Shown here piece after piece: positions 26,572-36,050 of a stretch of 62,397 nucleotides of DNA. Below the pieces are notes generated by a model. It saw nothing but the letters and a program-made list of their open reading frames with translations, was not told the DNA's origin and did no database searches. Position 1 is the stretch's first letter; the number at the start of each line of letters is the position of its first letter. The position numbers and the translations under genes were made by a program. The stretch comes from Pleurocapsales cyanobacterium LEGE 06147 (lineage in GTDB: Bacteria > Cyanobacteriota > Cyanobacteriia > Cyanobacteriales > Xenococcaceae). The stretch lies in assembly GCA_015207585.1 (NCBI GenBank), contig JADEWQ010000020.1, positions 1 through 62,397 on the forward strand, given 5' to 3'.

Positions 26572-28431
26572 ATGAGTAGCATAAAAATATTAATTGTTGA
26601 AGATGAGCTTTTAATTGCCAAAAACTTAGCTGGAAAATTAAAAAAATTAGAATATACAATTGTAGATATTGTCTCTTCAGGGGAAGCCGCGCTTCAAAGT
26701 GTTAGTTCGTGCCAGCCAGATTTAATTTTGATGGATATTGCCATTAAAGGAAGCATCGATGGCATAGAAACTGCAGCTCAAATTAAAACTATCTCCGATG
26801 TTCCAATTATTTACCTAACTGCTTATGCTGACGATCGCACTCTCGAACGAGCTGCTAGTACGAGTTGTTATGGCTATATTCTTAAACCTTTTAGAGTCAG
26901 AGAACTACACGCCACAATTAAAATGGCTCTGAACAAACATCAAGAGCAAGTTCTAGTAAAACAGTCTTTATTGGAAACCGGCAGTCAATATTCATCCGAC
27001 AATGACAGCATTTATCGCGATCCCTTAACTAACCTTCCCAATCAGTTATTATTACGGGATTTGTTCGATCATTTGTTATCATCAGACAGTGGTCAGTCTT
27101 CAGTCGAGCTTCAAGGTGAAAGCACTGTGCTTCCTGCGCGGGAACCAAGTTCCCGCGCCCAGCGCACTCAAAGTCTTCTAGACTCAGCAAACAGAGAAGA
27201 ACAACCTACAAACCCTCAAAAATTCCTTGCAGTTCTCCATCTTAATTTAGACAGATTTCAACGCATATACGATACTCTGGGCAATAGTAGCGGCGATTTA
27301 TTAATCCAGGAAACAGTCGAACGCTTAACAAGTTGTATTGGCAATGGCGGAACTGTTATTCGCTTGCATAATGATGCATTTGTCATTTTACAAGCAGCCG
27401 TTAAGGATCGACAGACAACTGCTAATTTTGCTCGCATAATTTTAGAGCGGTTGCGTCAACCTTTTATACTTATAGAGCGGGAAATTTTTCTCACTGCCAG
27501 TATTGGCATTTCTCTTTATCCTTCCGATGATACCGAACTCGACAAATTGCTCCAGCAAGCTAACATGGCAATGAGATATGCCCAGGAGCAAGGAGGCAAT
27601 CAGTATAAGTTTTACACGACTACTTTCAGACTGGTCTCTTCTAATGACCTATGTTTAGAAACCGATTTGCACTATGCCCTGGAACGCAAGGAGTTGGAAA
27701 TACACTATCAACCCAAAGTCAATTGCCATAGCGGTCAAATTGTTGGTGCTGAAGCTCTTTTACGCTGGGCTCATCCCGAACGAGGATTAATTGCGCCAGA
27801 TCGGTTTATCACCCTAGCTGAAGAAAGTGGCTTAATCGAAACAATTGGAGAGTGGGTCTTGAAACATGCCTGTCAACAAGCTAAGGTTTGGCATAAGGCT
27901 GGTCTAGAGTCTTTTACAATAGCCGTGAATATTTCAGGTCGTCAATTCAAACAACTCGATCTCTTCCACAAAATAGCCCAAATCCTATCAAATACAAACC
28001 TCGATCCTAACTTTCTCATATTAGAGCTAACAGAAAAAATACTGGTAGAAGATGTTAACAAAAATATTCAAAGGTTAAATTTTATCAAAAAGTTAGGGGT
28101 ACAAATTGCCCTCGATGATTTTGGAACTGGTTATTCTTCTTTGAGCTATCTGCAACAATTTCCCTTCGATATGCTAAAAATTGACCGATGCTTTGTGCGT
28201 AATGTAGATAAAAATAGGAAAAGCGCAGCGATTATTCAAAATATTATTCAAATGGCTCACGATCTCGATCTAAAAGTAACTGCTGAGGGAATAGAAAGAC
28301 AAGCAGAATTAGATTGTTTACGTCAGTATAACTGTGATGAGTTACAGGGTTACTTATTCAGCTATCCTTTGTCAGCTCAGGATTTTGAAGCATTAGTCCT
28401 TCGCAGTCAACGCTTGCCAATATCACTCTAG
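26572..28431 (+). CDS. Response regulator with degenerate GGDEF and intact EAL domain
   Basis: The 619-residue protein is REC-GGDEF-EAL. REC (about 1-125) has IVEDELLIAKNL and LILMDIAIKG with the phospho-Asp. The GGDEF domain is degenerate: GGDEF is replaced by HNDAF, so it should not make c-di-GMP. The EAL domain keeps GAEALLRWAHPERG, AVNIS, LELTEK, LDDFGTGYSSLSYL, LKID, VTAEGIE and ELQGYLFS, so it should hydrolyse c-di-GMP. A Ser-rich linker between REC and GGDEF (about residues 165-215) contains a palindromic repeat at DNA level. It is transcribed directly after the kinase and probably converts its signal into c-di-GMP breakdown. Confidence 0.92.
   Translation: MSSIKILIVEDELLIAKNLAGKLKKLEYTIVDIVSSGEAALQSVSSCQPDLILMDIAIKGSIDGIETAAQIKTISDVPIIYLTAYADDRTLERAASTSCYGYILKPFRVRELHATIKMALNKHQEQVLVKQSLLETGSQYSSDNDSIYRDPLTNLPNQLLLRDLFDHLLSSDSGQSSVELQGESTVLPAREPSSRAQRTQSLLDSANREEQPTNPQKFLAVLHLNLDRFQRIYDTLGNSSGDLLIQETVERLTSCIGNGGTVIRLHNDAFVILQAAVKDRQTTANFARIILERLRQPFILIEREIFLTASIGISLYPSDDTELDKLLQQANMAMRYAQEQGGNQYKFYTTTFRLVSSNDLCLETDLHYALERKELEIHYQPKVNCHSGQIVGAEALLRWAHPERGLIAPDRFITLAEESGLIETIGEWVLKHACQQAKVWHKAGLESFTIAVNISGRQFKQLDLFHKIAQILSNTNLDPNFLILELTEKILVEDVNKNIQRLNFIKKLGVQIALDDFGTGYSSLSYLQQFPFDMLKIDRCFVRNVDKNRKSAAIIQNIIQMAHDLDLKVTAEGIERQAELDCLRQYNCDELQGYLFSYPLSAQDFEALVLRSQRLPISL
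27136..27158. repeat. Palindromic repeat inside a coding region
   Basis: gcgcgggaac and gttcccgcgc are perfect 10-base arms around caa. The unit is GC-rich in an AT-rich gene, in frame, and encodes AREPSSRA within the linker between two domains. It looks like an intergenic palindrome that has settled in a tolerant linker. Confidence 0.65.
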
Positions 28432-28649
28432 AAATAGGCAATTTATCAAACATCTAATTAAACAAGACCGTTAGTAATTTAGATATTTTTTAATTACTAA
28501 CGGAGTGAAATTTAGCCAAATTTATTGCAGTGCGATCGCTTCATTCAAAATAAAAGTTTAGTTTTTTTTAGCTAATGTATTAGTAATTAATATTACTCCT
28601 TCACTTTTGCTGCTTTAGGAGAAAAATTTTTGCCTCAGGATGAAAAATT

Positions 28650-29990
28650 ATGAGTGTAACTACTTCTAGTATCAGCGATTTTGACTTTAAAAAATACACT
28701 ATTTTAATTGTTGACGATCATCCTTATAGTTTGGAGATTCTTTCTAACACTTTAACTAGAGCTGGCTTTCAGATTGCTGTGGCAATTGATGCTAAAGGCG
28801 TATTCGAACAAATTCGATCCCATCGACCAGAATTAATTTTGCTCGATATCATGATGCCTGGAATGGACGGATTTGAAATTTGTAAACGCCTCAAAGAAGA
28901 TAGCTCAACCTTCAATATCCCGATCATTTTCATGACTGCTCTATCCGATTTCGAGTCAAAGATTGAAGGTTTCTCTTTAGGGGCTGTTGACTATATTACT
29001 AAACCCTTTCAGCAAGAAGAAGTCCTAGCGAGAGTCAAAGTCCAGCTAATGTTGTGCAACTTAACTCAAACCCTAGAAAAGCAAAATAAAATACTCGAAC
29101 GTGAAATTTTACAGCGTGAGAATGCAGAAGCATCTTTAATTAAAGTAAACCAAGAATTAGAAATACGAGTAAACGAGCGTACACTCAAGCTTTCGCTAGC
29201 TATCAAAAGAATTAGACAAGCTCAAATTCAATTAGTACGACAAAAACAAGAACTGGAAACCGAAGTTAAAAAACGAACAATTAAATTACATCAGATTAAT
29301 CAGCAGTTACAGCAAGAAATTATTGAGCGAAAACAGGCAGAAGAACAAATTAAAATTTCCCTCAAAGAAAAAGAGATTTTACTTAAAGAGATCCACCATC
29401 GAGTAAAAAATAATTTGCTAGTTGTTGCTAGTCTTTTAGAGTTTCAAGCTGGCTATGTTGAAGAACTCGAAACCATCAAAATGTTTGAAGATAGTCAGCG
29501 TCGAATTTACTCAATGGCTCTTATTCACGAACAACTATATTACTCTCATAATTTAGGCAAACTTGATTTTAGCCAATATCTTAAAGCTTTAGTTGATAAA
29601 TTAGCTGAATCTTACGATTTAAGCGAACACAATATTCAGTTACTAATCGACGCGGAATCAATTGACCTCAATATTGAAACAGCTCATCCCTGCGGCTTAA
29701 TTGTTAATGAATTAATTGCCAATTCTTTCGAACATGCCTTTCCAGAAAAAAGAAAGGGGAATATTTGGTTGACCATGCACCGAAATCAAGAGCATCAAAT
29801 CACTCTTATAGTTAAGGACGATGGTATTGGTTTTCCCACAGATTTAAATTTTCAAAATACTGAATCACTAGGTTTACAATTAGTTTGTACTTTAACTAAA
29901 CAACTAGAAGGAACCATTGACCTTAATTGGAGCAATGGTACCTGTTTTCAAATTACTTTTGCGGAGCTTAACTATTGCAAAAGAATATAA
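28650..29990 (+). CDS. Receiver-histidine kinase hybrid (HisKA_2)
   Basis: The 446-residue protein begins with a REC domain (about 15-135; LIVDDHPYSLEIL, LILLDIMMPGMDGFEIC and DYITKPFQQEEVLARV). A long coiled coil (about 145-235) follows. The C-terminal kinase module has KEIHHRVKNNLLVVASLLEF, then IYSMALIHEQLYYS, NELIANSFEHAF and VKDDGIGFP. This module is strikingly like that of the kinase at 23290, which implies duplication. There is no sensor domain, so the REC domain should receive phosphate or a partner signal. It stands 218 bases after the EAL regulator with AT-rich DNA between, probably with its own promoter. Confidence 0.9.
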   Translation: MSVTTSSISDFDFKKYTILIVDDHPYSLEILSNTLTRAGFQIAVAIDAKGVFEQIRSHRPELILLDIMMPGMDGFEICKRLKEDSSTFNIPIIFMTALSDFESKIEGFSLGAVDYITKPFQQEEVLARVKVQLMLCNLTQTLEKQNKILEREILQRENAEASLIKVNQELEIRVNERTLKLSLAIKRIRQAQIQLVRQKQELETEVKKRTIKLHQINQQLQQEIIERKQAEEQIKISLKEKEILLKEIHHRVKNNLLVVASLLEFQAGYVEELETIKMFEDSQRRIYSMALIHEQLYYSHNLGKLDFSQYLKALVDKLAESYDLSEHNIQLLIDAESIDLNIETAHPCGLIVNELIANSFEHAFPEKRKGNIWLTMHRNQEHQITLIVKDDGIGFPTDLNFQNTESLGLQLVCTLTKQLEGTIDLNWSNGTCFQITFAELNYCKRI

Positions 29991-30393
29991 ATCTTAAACA
30001 ACAAAAATGTTTTTTTAATTGATTCGCAATTTTAATATATTATTTGTGACTAACTCAAGAGAGGGATACTTAAATTTTTCTTGCAATGTATGCTTATTAC
30101 GAACGATATATTTATAAGTATGCTCGGTCAAAAAAATCAATAAAAAGTAAAATGTTATATCGAGCCATATTCTTAGAAATTTATTTAAAAACATTGATAT
30201 TAATCATTTTTCTCGATCATTTCTGAATTATAACTAAGTTATTTTGCTCATCAAAATGATTATTAAGGATTAACGAGTAATCCGCAAATCAGCTAAAAGC
30301 GAAGGTATTTTAGGCTTTGTGGGGCATTAACCAGAGTTGACTGGTTTTTTAGTAACCATGCCTGGAGGTTCGAGGTTAATACTAGTCTCGCAG
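29991..30393. other. AT-rich spacer, possibly including the end of a decayed IS605-type element
   Basis: No gene is visible. The part at 30322-30395 contains a hairpin (accag-agttga-ctggt) and lies just beyond the 3' end of a TnpB remnant on the minus strand. That is where the right end of the element and its guide RNA scaffold would be. The scaffold itself cannot be recognised with confidence. Confidence 0.4.
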
Positions 30394-30672
30394 TTAATGC
30401 GAAGGAGTATTAATTTCAGGGCTACTGAAACATCGAGATCTGAAGCTGGAGCCAAAGCCTCCTACTTCAGGAGCAGGTGAGGTTACTCTTGAACTAGCAT
30501 GGTCACGACTTGTGGTATAACCGCATTCAGGACACAGATGAATTCTTTGGTTAAGTTCTTTCTTTCCGGTATGTGTGTTGCATTCAGGGCAGATCTGACT
30601 GGTGTATTTGTGGTCTACTGTAGCGAAGTACTCAACGCTAAAATTAAAATAGCGTGAGGCTTCGCGCCCATT
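30394..30672 (-). pseudogene. TnpB (IS200/IS605-type) C-terminal remnant
   Basis: The minus strand encodes about 92 codons with YFATVDHKYTSQICPECNTH, then LNQRIHLCPECGYTTSRDHA. This is the four-cysteine zinc ribbon plus the RDHA segment that holds the third RuvC-like acidic residue of TnpB. The upstream RuvC I and II regions and the N-terminus are absent. The frame ends in a stop at 30394. TnpB proteins are RNA-guided nucleases carried by transposons; this piece is dead. It sits between the signalling cluster and ccmO. Confidence 0.8.
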
Positions 30673-30790
30673 TAGCTAAATCTGTTTTTCGATTGATTCT
30701 TCAGCATTAATTTATTTTTCTTACTAAACTAGGTATAAGGGAAATACTACCTTCTCCAACAGGGATACTCGCAAAGGAAAAAAAGACTGA

Positions 30791-31591
30791 ATGACGGACT
30801 TGGAATTGCATAAGGAAAAAGTTTCTACACGGCAAAGATATAGGCAACAACATCCTTTTCAAGATAGTGCCCTTGGTTTAGTCTCCACTACAAGTTTTCC
30901 CGCTATCGTGGGTACTGCAGACATGATGCTCAAATCGGCAGAAGTAACAATGGTGGGTTATGAAAAAATTGGCAGCGGTCACTGTACGGCAGTAGTACGA
31001 GGCAGAATTGCTGACGTTCGCTTAGCTGTAGAAGAAGGAGCAAGAACCGCCGAGCAATTCGGTCAATTAGTCTCTAAGTTAGTCATTCCTCGTCCGATGC
31101 CCAATTTGGAAGCTGTATTTCCTATCGGCAGTCATATAGTAGAGTTGCTACAAAAGAAACGAGGTTATAGTCGCTTGAGCAATAGATCGATCGGCTTATT
31201 AGAGACAAGAGGTTTTCCCGCCATGGTAGGGGCAGCAGATGCTATGCTCAAGTCAGCAGACGTACAACTAGCAGCCTATGAGAAGATTGGGGATGGTTTG
31301 TGTACAGCGATTATTCGGGGTTCGGTAGCTAATGTAGCCGTAGCAATCGATGCGGGTATGCACGAAGCAGAACGTATTGGCGAGTTACATGCTGTCATGA
31401 TTATTCCCAGACTTCTAGAAGATTTAGAACATACCTTACCTATTGCTAGTTACTGGATAGACGAACCAGAACCCTTACCCATCCTTTTACCCAATACAGT
31501 CAAAGAGAAAGAAAAAGAATTCATACAACTGCCACAAGCCGATACAAAGCCGATGCCTTTGAAAAGGATAGTAGAAGTGGAGGAACTTTGA
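30791..31591 (+). CDS. ccmO: Carboxysome shell protein CcmO (tandem BMC domains)
   Basis: The 266-residue protein contains two BMC folds. The first (about 28-115) has ALGLVSTTSFPAIVGTADMM, VGYEKIGSGHCTAVVRG and VIPRPM. The second (about 135-225) has IGLLETRGFPAMVGAADAML and YEKIGDGLCTAIIRG. Such a tandem-domain trimer-forming shell protein next to no other ccm gene is CcmO, known to lie apart from ccmKLMN in some cyanobacteria. It forms part of the beta-carboxysome facets that enclose Rubisco. The tail of about 35 residues is variable. A ribosome site (aagga) precedes the ATG. Confidence 0.92.
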   Translation: MTDLELHKEKVSTRQRYRQQHPFQDSALGLVSTTSFPAIVGTADMMLKSAEVTMVGYEKIGSGHCTAVVRGRIADVRLAVEEGARTAEQFGQLVSKLVIPRPMPNLEAVFPIGSHIVELLQKKRGYSRLSNRSIGLLETRGFPAMVGAADAMLKSADVQLAAYEKIGDGLCTAIIRGSVANVAVAIDAGMHEAERIGELHAVMIIPRLLEDLEHTLPIASYWIDEPEPLPILLPNTVKEKEKEFIQLPQADTKPMPLKRIVEVEEL

Positions 31592-31644
31592 GCGATCGCC
31601 ATTCGACTTTAAAGAAATGGAATAGCGATCGCTCCTACCATCTA

Positions 31645-33936
31645 TTAACCTTGAGTCGCCTTAACTGGAAAACGAAAGATAGCGATGATTGCTCTGATAG
31701 TAAAGAGAAAAATCGCTAGGGTACCTATGGCAAAAATGATATCCCCTGGAATCCGCAGCCATACCGTCCACTGCATCCAAGGACTGCTAATCACCTCGGC
31801 ACTGCGAGCGTACCAAGTGCCGCGATTCACTGACTGCGCTAGCTGATAAAAGCCATTGGGAATCAAGCCAAAGATTAACATCACTACCAGACCCCCATTG
31901 ATCGCCCAAAAGGAAAAGCTTAGTATTTTCTCATTCCAGACTGATTCTGGGGTAAACTCCCGCAAGGCAAACAGCATCAGTGCCAGAGCCAAACAACCGT
32001 AGACTCCGAACAGGGCAGCATGAGCGTGAATTGGCGTAGTATTTAAACCCTGAGAATAGTAGAGAACGATGGGTGGATTGATCAAGAAGCCAAAGACTCC
32101 TGCGCCAATCAAATTCCAGAAACAGGTAGCAATGAAAAAGCGTAGGGGCCAGCGATAAAATCCTTCTGCTTCCCGAGAAAGTTTGAGGGTCTTGAGCACC
32201 TCAAACCCAATCAGCGTCAGCGGCACTACTTCCAAGGCAGAAAAAACCGCGCCAATTGCCGCAATAAAAGTTGGCGTTCCGGCAAAGTACAGGTGGTGTA
32301 AGGTTCCGACAACACCGCTACCCAAGTACAAAATTGTGGTTAGGTAAGTAGCGCGCAAAGCCGAAGATTTTTTCAAGAAACCTAGTTCGCTACATAAATA
32401 GGCAATGACAACTGTGGCAAACACTTCAAAAAAGCCTTCAACCCACAGGTGAACTACCCACCAACGCCAATACTCGGCAATACTCAAGGGCGTGTGATTG
32501 GTGTACATCAAGCCCACTGCATAGAACAGAGGAATCGTAATCGCGCTGTAGAGGAAAAAGTGACTCAATCCCGTGGGATTCTTTTCCTTCATGAGAGCAG
32601 GCTTAAAGCCACGATACATCAGCCACAGCCAAAAAATCATGGCACCGACGAGCAATAATTGCCAAACTCGACCTAATTCGATGTACTCGTAACCTTGATG
32701 TCCCCACAAAAAACTATTGTCGACTCCTAAAATACCCTGTACTGCTGCCCAAGAACCGACTAGCGCACCAACCACAACTACGGTTAAGGCAACTAATAAG
32801 GCAGTATTGCCAACAGCTTGACCTTTTGGTTCGTAGCCGCCAAAACGAGGGGCAAAATATAGTCCGGCAGCCAGCCAGCAGGTAGCAATCCAAAATACAG
32901 CTAACTGTAAATGCCAGGTACGGGAAGCGGCGTAGGGAAGGAAATCCTGCAAGGGAATGCCGTAAAAACTATCTCCCTCGACAGCATAGTGTGCGGTTAC
33001 CATACCCATAGCAATTTGCACCAAAAACAAGACCATCGCTATGCCAAAAAATAGCGAAGTCACTTTTTGGCTGGAAGTGGGAATGGCGACGGCAGGATGA
33101 GTTGGCACTGGCTGAACTTCATCGGGATCTTCCTGAGCAAGATAGACAAATAGGAAAATACCGATACCAGCAATAAGCACGACTACCGACACAATCGACC
33201 AAATTAGAAACTGTCCTGGAGGTTGATTCCCAATCAGATCGTCGTGAGGCCAGTTAGCAGTGTAAGAAAAGGGGGCATTCGGTCGGTTGGCAGAGGCTGC
33301 CCATGCCGTCCAGACGAAGAAAGCCGTGACGTTGTGGATTTGGGTATCGTCTTCAAACCAGCCATCGGGAATAGAGTGAACTACAGATCCGTGGGCTAAT
33401 AATTGACGGTAATCTTGGAAAACTTGCTTTAATCCTTTGGTTTGGGCATTTGTCAGGACGAGTTCGCCTGTTTGTGAGTCGTAACGATTGGTCTTAAACT
33501 GTTCGCTAACCTTGGCCTGTAAACCTGCTCTTTCTGCGGGGGGTAAGGCTTCTAAATCCGCTTGAGAAAAATCAGGCTGACCGTCGTAAAGGACTCCAGC
33601 TGTAGCCAAACCCCAACGATGAAGTACGTCAGCCGTCCAATCGGGAGCTAGGTAGCTTCCGTGACCCCAAACGCTGCCAATATGCTGACCGCCACGAGAC
33701 AGATAGATTTCTTGTCCTGACTGAATTTCTGCCTGAGTTAAGATAATTTCTTGTTGTGGCGATCGCACGATTTCAGGTATGGGTGGTGCATATTTCCAAA
33801 TTGCTGCCCCTGCTGTTAACAAAGCAGAAAAGGCAACAATACAAATTAATACCAACCAAGCAGGTAGGCTGAGTACGTGCCTTTTTGGATACGCTGCTGT
33901 GGCAGTATTCGAGAGGGTGGTGTTGGTCATAGCCAA
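31645..33936 (-). CDS. norB: Quinol-dependent nitric oxide reductase (qNor)
   Basis: The 763-residue protein is the single-subunit quinol-type nitric oxide reductase. A first membrane helix and a long periplasmic region (about 50-240, with GGQHIGSVWGHGSYLAPDW) precede a heme-copper oxidase-like core of about 12 helices. That core has YWRWWVVHLWVEGFFEVFA, LHHLYFAGTP and HAHAALFGVYG, which supply heme and iron-site histidines and the glutamates typical of Nor enzymes. It reduces two NO to N2O using quinol at the membrane. No denitrification genes accompany it, so detoxification is its likely role. The 430-base upstream spacer should hold its promoter, but no NO-regulator site is recognisable. 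Confidence 0.95.
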   Translation of the reverse strand: MAMTNTTLSNTATAAYPKRHVLSLPAWLVLICIVAFSALLTAGAAIWKYAPPIPEIVRSPQQEIILTQAEIQSGQEIYLSRGGQHIGSVWGHGSYLAPDWTADVLHRWGLATAGVLYDGQPDFSQADLEALPPAERAGLQAKVSEQFKTNRYDSQTGELVLTNAQTKGLKQVFQDYRQLLAHGSVVHSIPDGWFEDDTQIHNVTAFFVWTAWAASANRPNAPFSYTANWPHDDLIGNQPPGQFLIWSIVSVVVLIAGIGIFLFVYLAQEDPDEVQPVPTHPAVAIPTSSQKVTSLFFGIAMVLFLVQIAMGMVTAHYAVEGDSFYGIPLQDFLPYAASRTWHLQLAVFWIATCWLAAGLYFAPRFGGYEPKGQAVGNTALLVALTVVVVGALVGSWAAVQGILGVDNSFLWGHQGYEYIELGRVWQLLLVGAMIFWLWLMYRGFKPALMKEKNPTGLSHFFLYSAITIPLFYAVGLMYTNHTPLSIAEYWRWWVVHLWVEGFFEVFATVVIAYLCSELGFLKKSSALRATYLTTILYLGSGVVGTLHHLYFAGTPTFIAAIGAVFSALEVVPLTLIGFEVLKTLKLSREAEGFYRWPLRFFIATCFWNLIGAGVFGFLINPPIVLYYSQGLNTTPIHAHAALFGVYGCLALALMLFALREFTPESVWNEKILSFSFWAINGGLVVMLIFGLIPNGFYQLAQSVNRGTWYARSAEVISSPWMQWTVWLRIPGDIIFAIGTLAIFLFTIRAIIAIFRFPVKATQG

Positions 33937-34208
33937 ACCTCCAAAATTGGTTTTGCAATTCGTTAGTTTGAAATTGTTTAACTGTTACGGAATTTAGTTT
34001 TGTCCTTAGTTTTTTGGTCTCAAAAAATTTTTTGGGTACGTCAGAAGATCGCAACTGTGAAACGCCTCGCCTTTAGCATGACCGCATCCACAATTTAATT
34101 GTGATATTTTTAAGGCTGAATTTCTATGAGCTAGCTCAAGTTTGCAACAAGTAAGAGACAAAAATTTAAACTAGATTTATTTATTTCTGCTCACCTAATT
34201 TAAAAATA

Positions 34209-34308
34209 CTTGGTGTCTTGGTGCCTTTGTGGTAACAATATTGAACCACCAAGCCAGTGCACGTACCGGGTAGGGATTCTCCTGCGTTCGGCACAAAGGC
34301 TGCACTGG
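34209..34308. repeat. Spacer repeats between norB and panC-cmk
   Basis: acttggtgtcttggtgcctt (34208-34227) is a short-unit repeat. It is followed by 8-base inverted arms, ccagtgca (34254-34261) and tgcactgg (34301-34308), around a GC-rich 39-base loop. The block has no coding frame. It resembles interspersed palindromic elements of cyanobacterial spacers. The remaining part of the 432-base spacer shows nothing else. Confidence 0.5.
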
Positions 34309-34368
34309 AGCTAAGACCCTAAGAGAAAAAGGCTTTTCAGATCTGCTGGTCTAAGAAGTTCATCATGG

Positions 34369-35904
34369 CTACTTAAGCTGAGCATACAATTCCATAATTT
34401 TAGCGGTAACTTGTTTAACCGTTAAACCATCAGTAATTATCTCGATCGCATCAGCCGCTTTTTGGAGAGGTGCGATGGAACGATTACTATCCTGTTCGTC
34501 TCGCCGTTGAATATCCTGGATCAATTGTTCTAGCTCGATGTCCTGATGTCCTCGCTCGCGTAAGTCCTGCAAGCGTCGTCTTGCTCTTTCTGCTGCTGAA
34601 GCAGTAAGAAAAATTTTCAGTTCGGCATGGGGAAAAACATTAGTACCGATATCTCTTCCCTCGGCGATTACTCCTCCCCGTTCTCCCCAGCGTTGCTGTA
34701 TTTTAACTAGTTCCCGGCGGACGGTAGCTTGGGCGGCGATGGTGGAGACATTAGCAGTTACTTCTGGAGTGCGAATTGCCTGAGTGACTTCCTTGCCATT
34801 GATATAAACGCTATCTGGTAAATTGGAAGAATTGGCTGGAACCAGGTCGATGTTTACCCCTTGGACGATAGAAGCAACTGCCTCTTCATTGTCAACAGCC
34901 ATGCCAGACTGCATCACCAACCAAGTAACCGCCCGATACATCGCCCCCGTATCCAAATATAATAATCCCAATTCTTGAGCAACTTTACGAGTAACTGTAG
35001 ACTTGCCTGCCCCCGCAGGACCATCGATCGCAATTATCGGTTGACGTTGGTACAAGACGATGTTGTCGATCAAACGAGTAGAACCAACATAACAGGCGAT
35101 CGCTAGCAAGCCTTTTGTCTCTATCTCGTTCAAAAATTCGAGAGTTTCGGGATGAACTAATTCAATATACTGAATTTCAACTTCTGCTACAGATGCTAAT
35201 TCCTGCTTCACTATATCGAGCAACCTTTGAGCCTTTTTTTCTCCTGCCTGAAATGCTTGTTGCGCTTGCTGCAAACTCCGGTATATAACTGCTGAACGTT
35301 CTTTTTCTGTTGGTGTTAAATATTGGTTGCGGGAACTGAGAGCTAGTCCCGATGATTCTCTCACAATGGGACAAGCTTTAATTTCTACTGGAATATTTAA
35401 ATCTTTAACTAAACGGCGGATAATTGCTAGTTGCTGGGCATCTTTTTCGCCGAAATAAGCCCGATCCGGCTGTACTATATTAAACAGTTTAGTAACAATC
35501 GTCGCTACTCCTTGAAAGTGTCCCGGACGAAATTTACCGCACAACACGGAAGTCATAGCGGCTGGGGGAACAACAGTAGTTGTCGATGTCTGAGAGGCTG
35601 CATCTCCAGCAATGCCCATTTCCTCTCCAGTAGGGGCAAAAACTACATCAACCCCAAGCTGTTGGCATAACTGACAATCTCTTTCTAATTGACGGGGATA
35701 TTGTTCTAGATCTTCAGTAGGAGTGAATTGAAGAGGATTGACAAAAATACTAACAACAACTAGCTCATTTTGCGCGATCGCTCTTTTAATCAAGCTAACA
35801 TGCCCGGCGTGCAAAGCTCCCATAGTCGGCACTAGACCGATTGTTTGTTTTCGTTTATTTGCTAAGTGAGAGCGAAGTTCGGCAATAGTCGACAGCAGTA
35901 GCAC
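34369..35904 (-). CDS. panC-cmk: Bifunctional pantothenate synthetase / cytidylate kinase
   Basis: This 511-residue fusion is typical of cyanobacteria. PanC (about 1-285) has LVPTMGALHAGHVSLIKRA, VSIFVNPLQFTPTEDLEQYP, FGEKDAQQLAIIRRL and SSRNQYL. It joins pantoate and beta-alanine using ATP. Cmk (about 293-511) has the P-loop IDGPAGAGKSTVTRKVA, YLDTGAMYRAV and GRDIGTNVFPHAELKIFLTA, and phosphorylates CMP and dCMP. The join falls between RLIDNIVL and YQRQPIIAIDG. Coenzyme A and nucleotide synthesis have no known reason for the fusion. The 5' spacer holds a cagttatcagtt repeat. Confidence 0.96.
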   Translation of the reverse strand: MLLLSTIAELRSHLANKRKQTIGLVPTMGALHAGHVSLIKRAIAQNELVVVSIFVNPLQFTPTEDLEQYPRQLERDCQLCQQLGVDVVFAPTGEEMGIAGDAASQTSTTTVVPPAAMTSVLCGKFRPGHFQGVATIVTKLFNIVQPDRAYFGEKDAQQLAIIRRLVKDLNIPVEIKACPIVRESSGLALSSRNQYLTPTEKERSAVIYRSLQQAQQAFQAGEKKAQRLLDIVKQELASVAEVEIQYIELVHPETLEFLNEIETKGLLAIACYVGSTRLIDNIVLYQRQPIIAIDGPAGAGKSTVTRKVAQELGLLYLDTGAMYRAVTWLVMQSGMAVDNEEAVASIVQGVNIDLVPANSSNLPDSVYINGKEVTQAIRTPEVTANVSTIAAQATVRRELVKIQQRWGERGGVIAEGRDIGTNVFPHAELKIFLTASAAERARRRLQDLRERGHQDIELEQLIQDIQRRDEQDSNRSIAPLQKAADAIEIITDGLTVKQVTAKIMELYAQLK

Positions 35905-35910
35905 TTTTAT

Positions 35911-35936
35911 ACAGTTATCAGTTACCAGTTATCAGT
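35911..35936. repeat. Short repeat upstream of panC-cmk
   Basis: acagttatcagttaccagtt followed by atcagt repeats an ~8-base unit. It is the same sequence family as at 8956 and, inverted, at 39150. Confidence 0.5.
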
Positions 35937-36050
35937 GTAAACTAGTACAGATTAATTCCTAACCATAGTAAAAAAAGGATATAGTAAGAAAAAGGGGACA
36001 CGGGAAGTTTATCTTTCACCGCGTCACCCTTTCTCTCAGTCTCCGCGTCT

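Noticed and set aside
34001-34200. NO-responsive regulator site (FNR/NorR/DNR type) upstream of norB
   Set aside because: I looked for TTGAT-N4-ATCAA-like and similar palindromes and saw none that was convincing.
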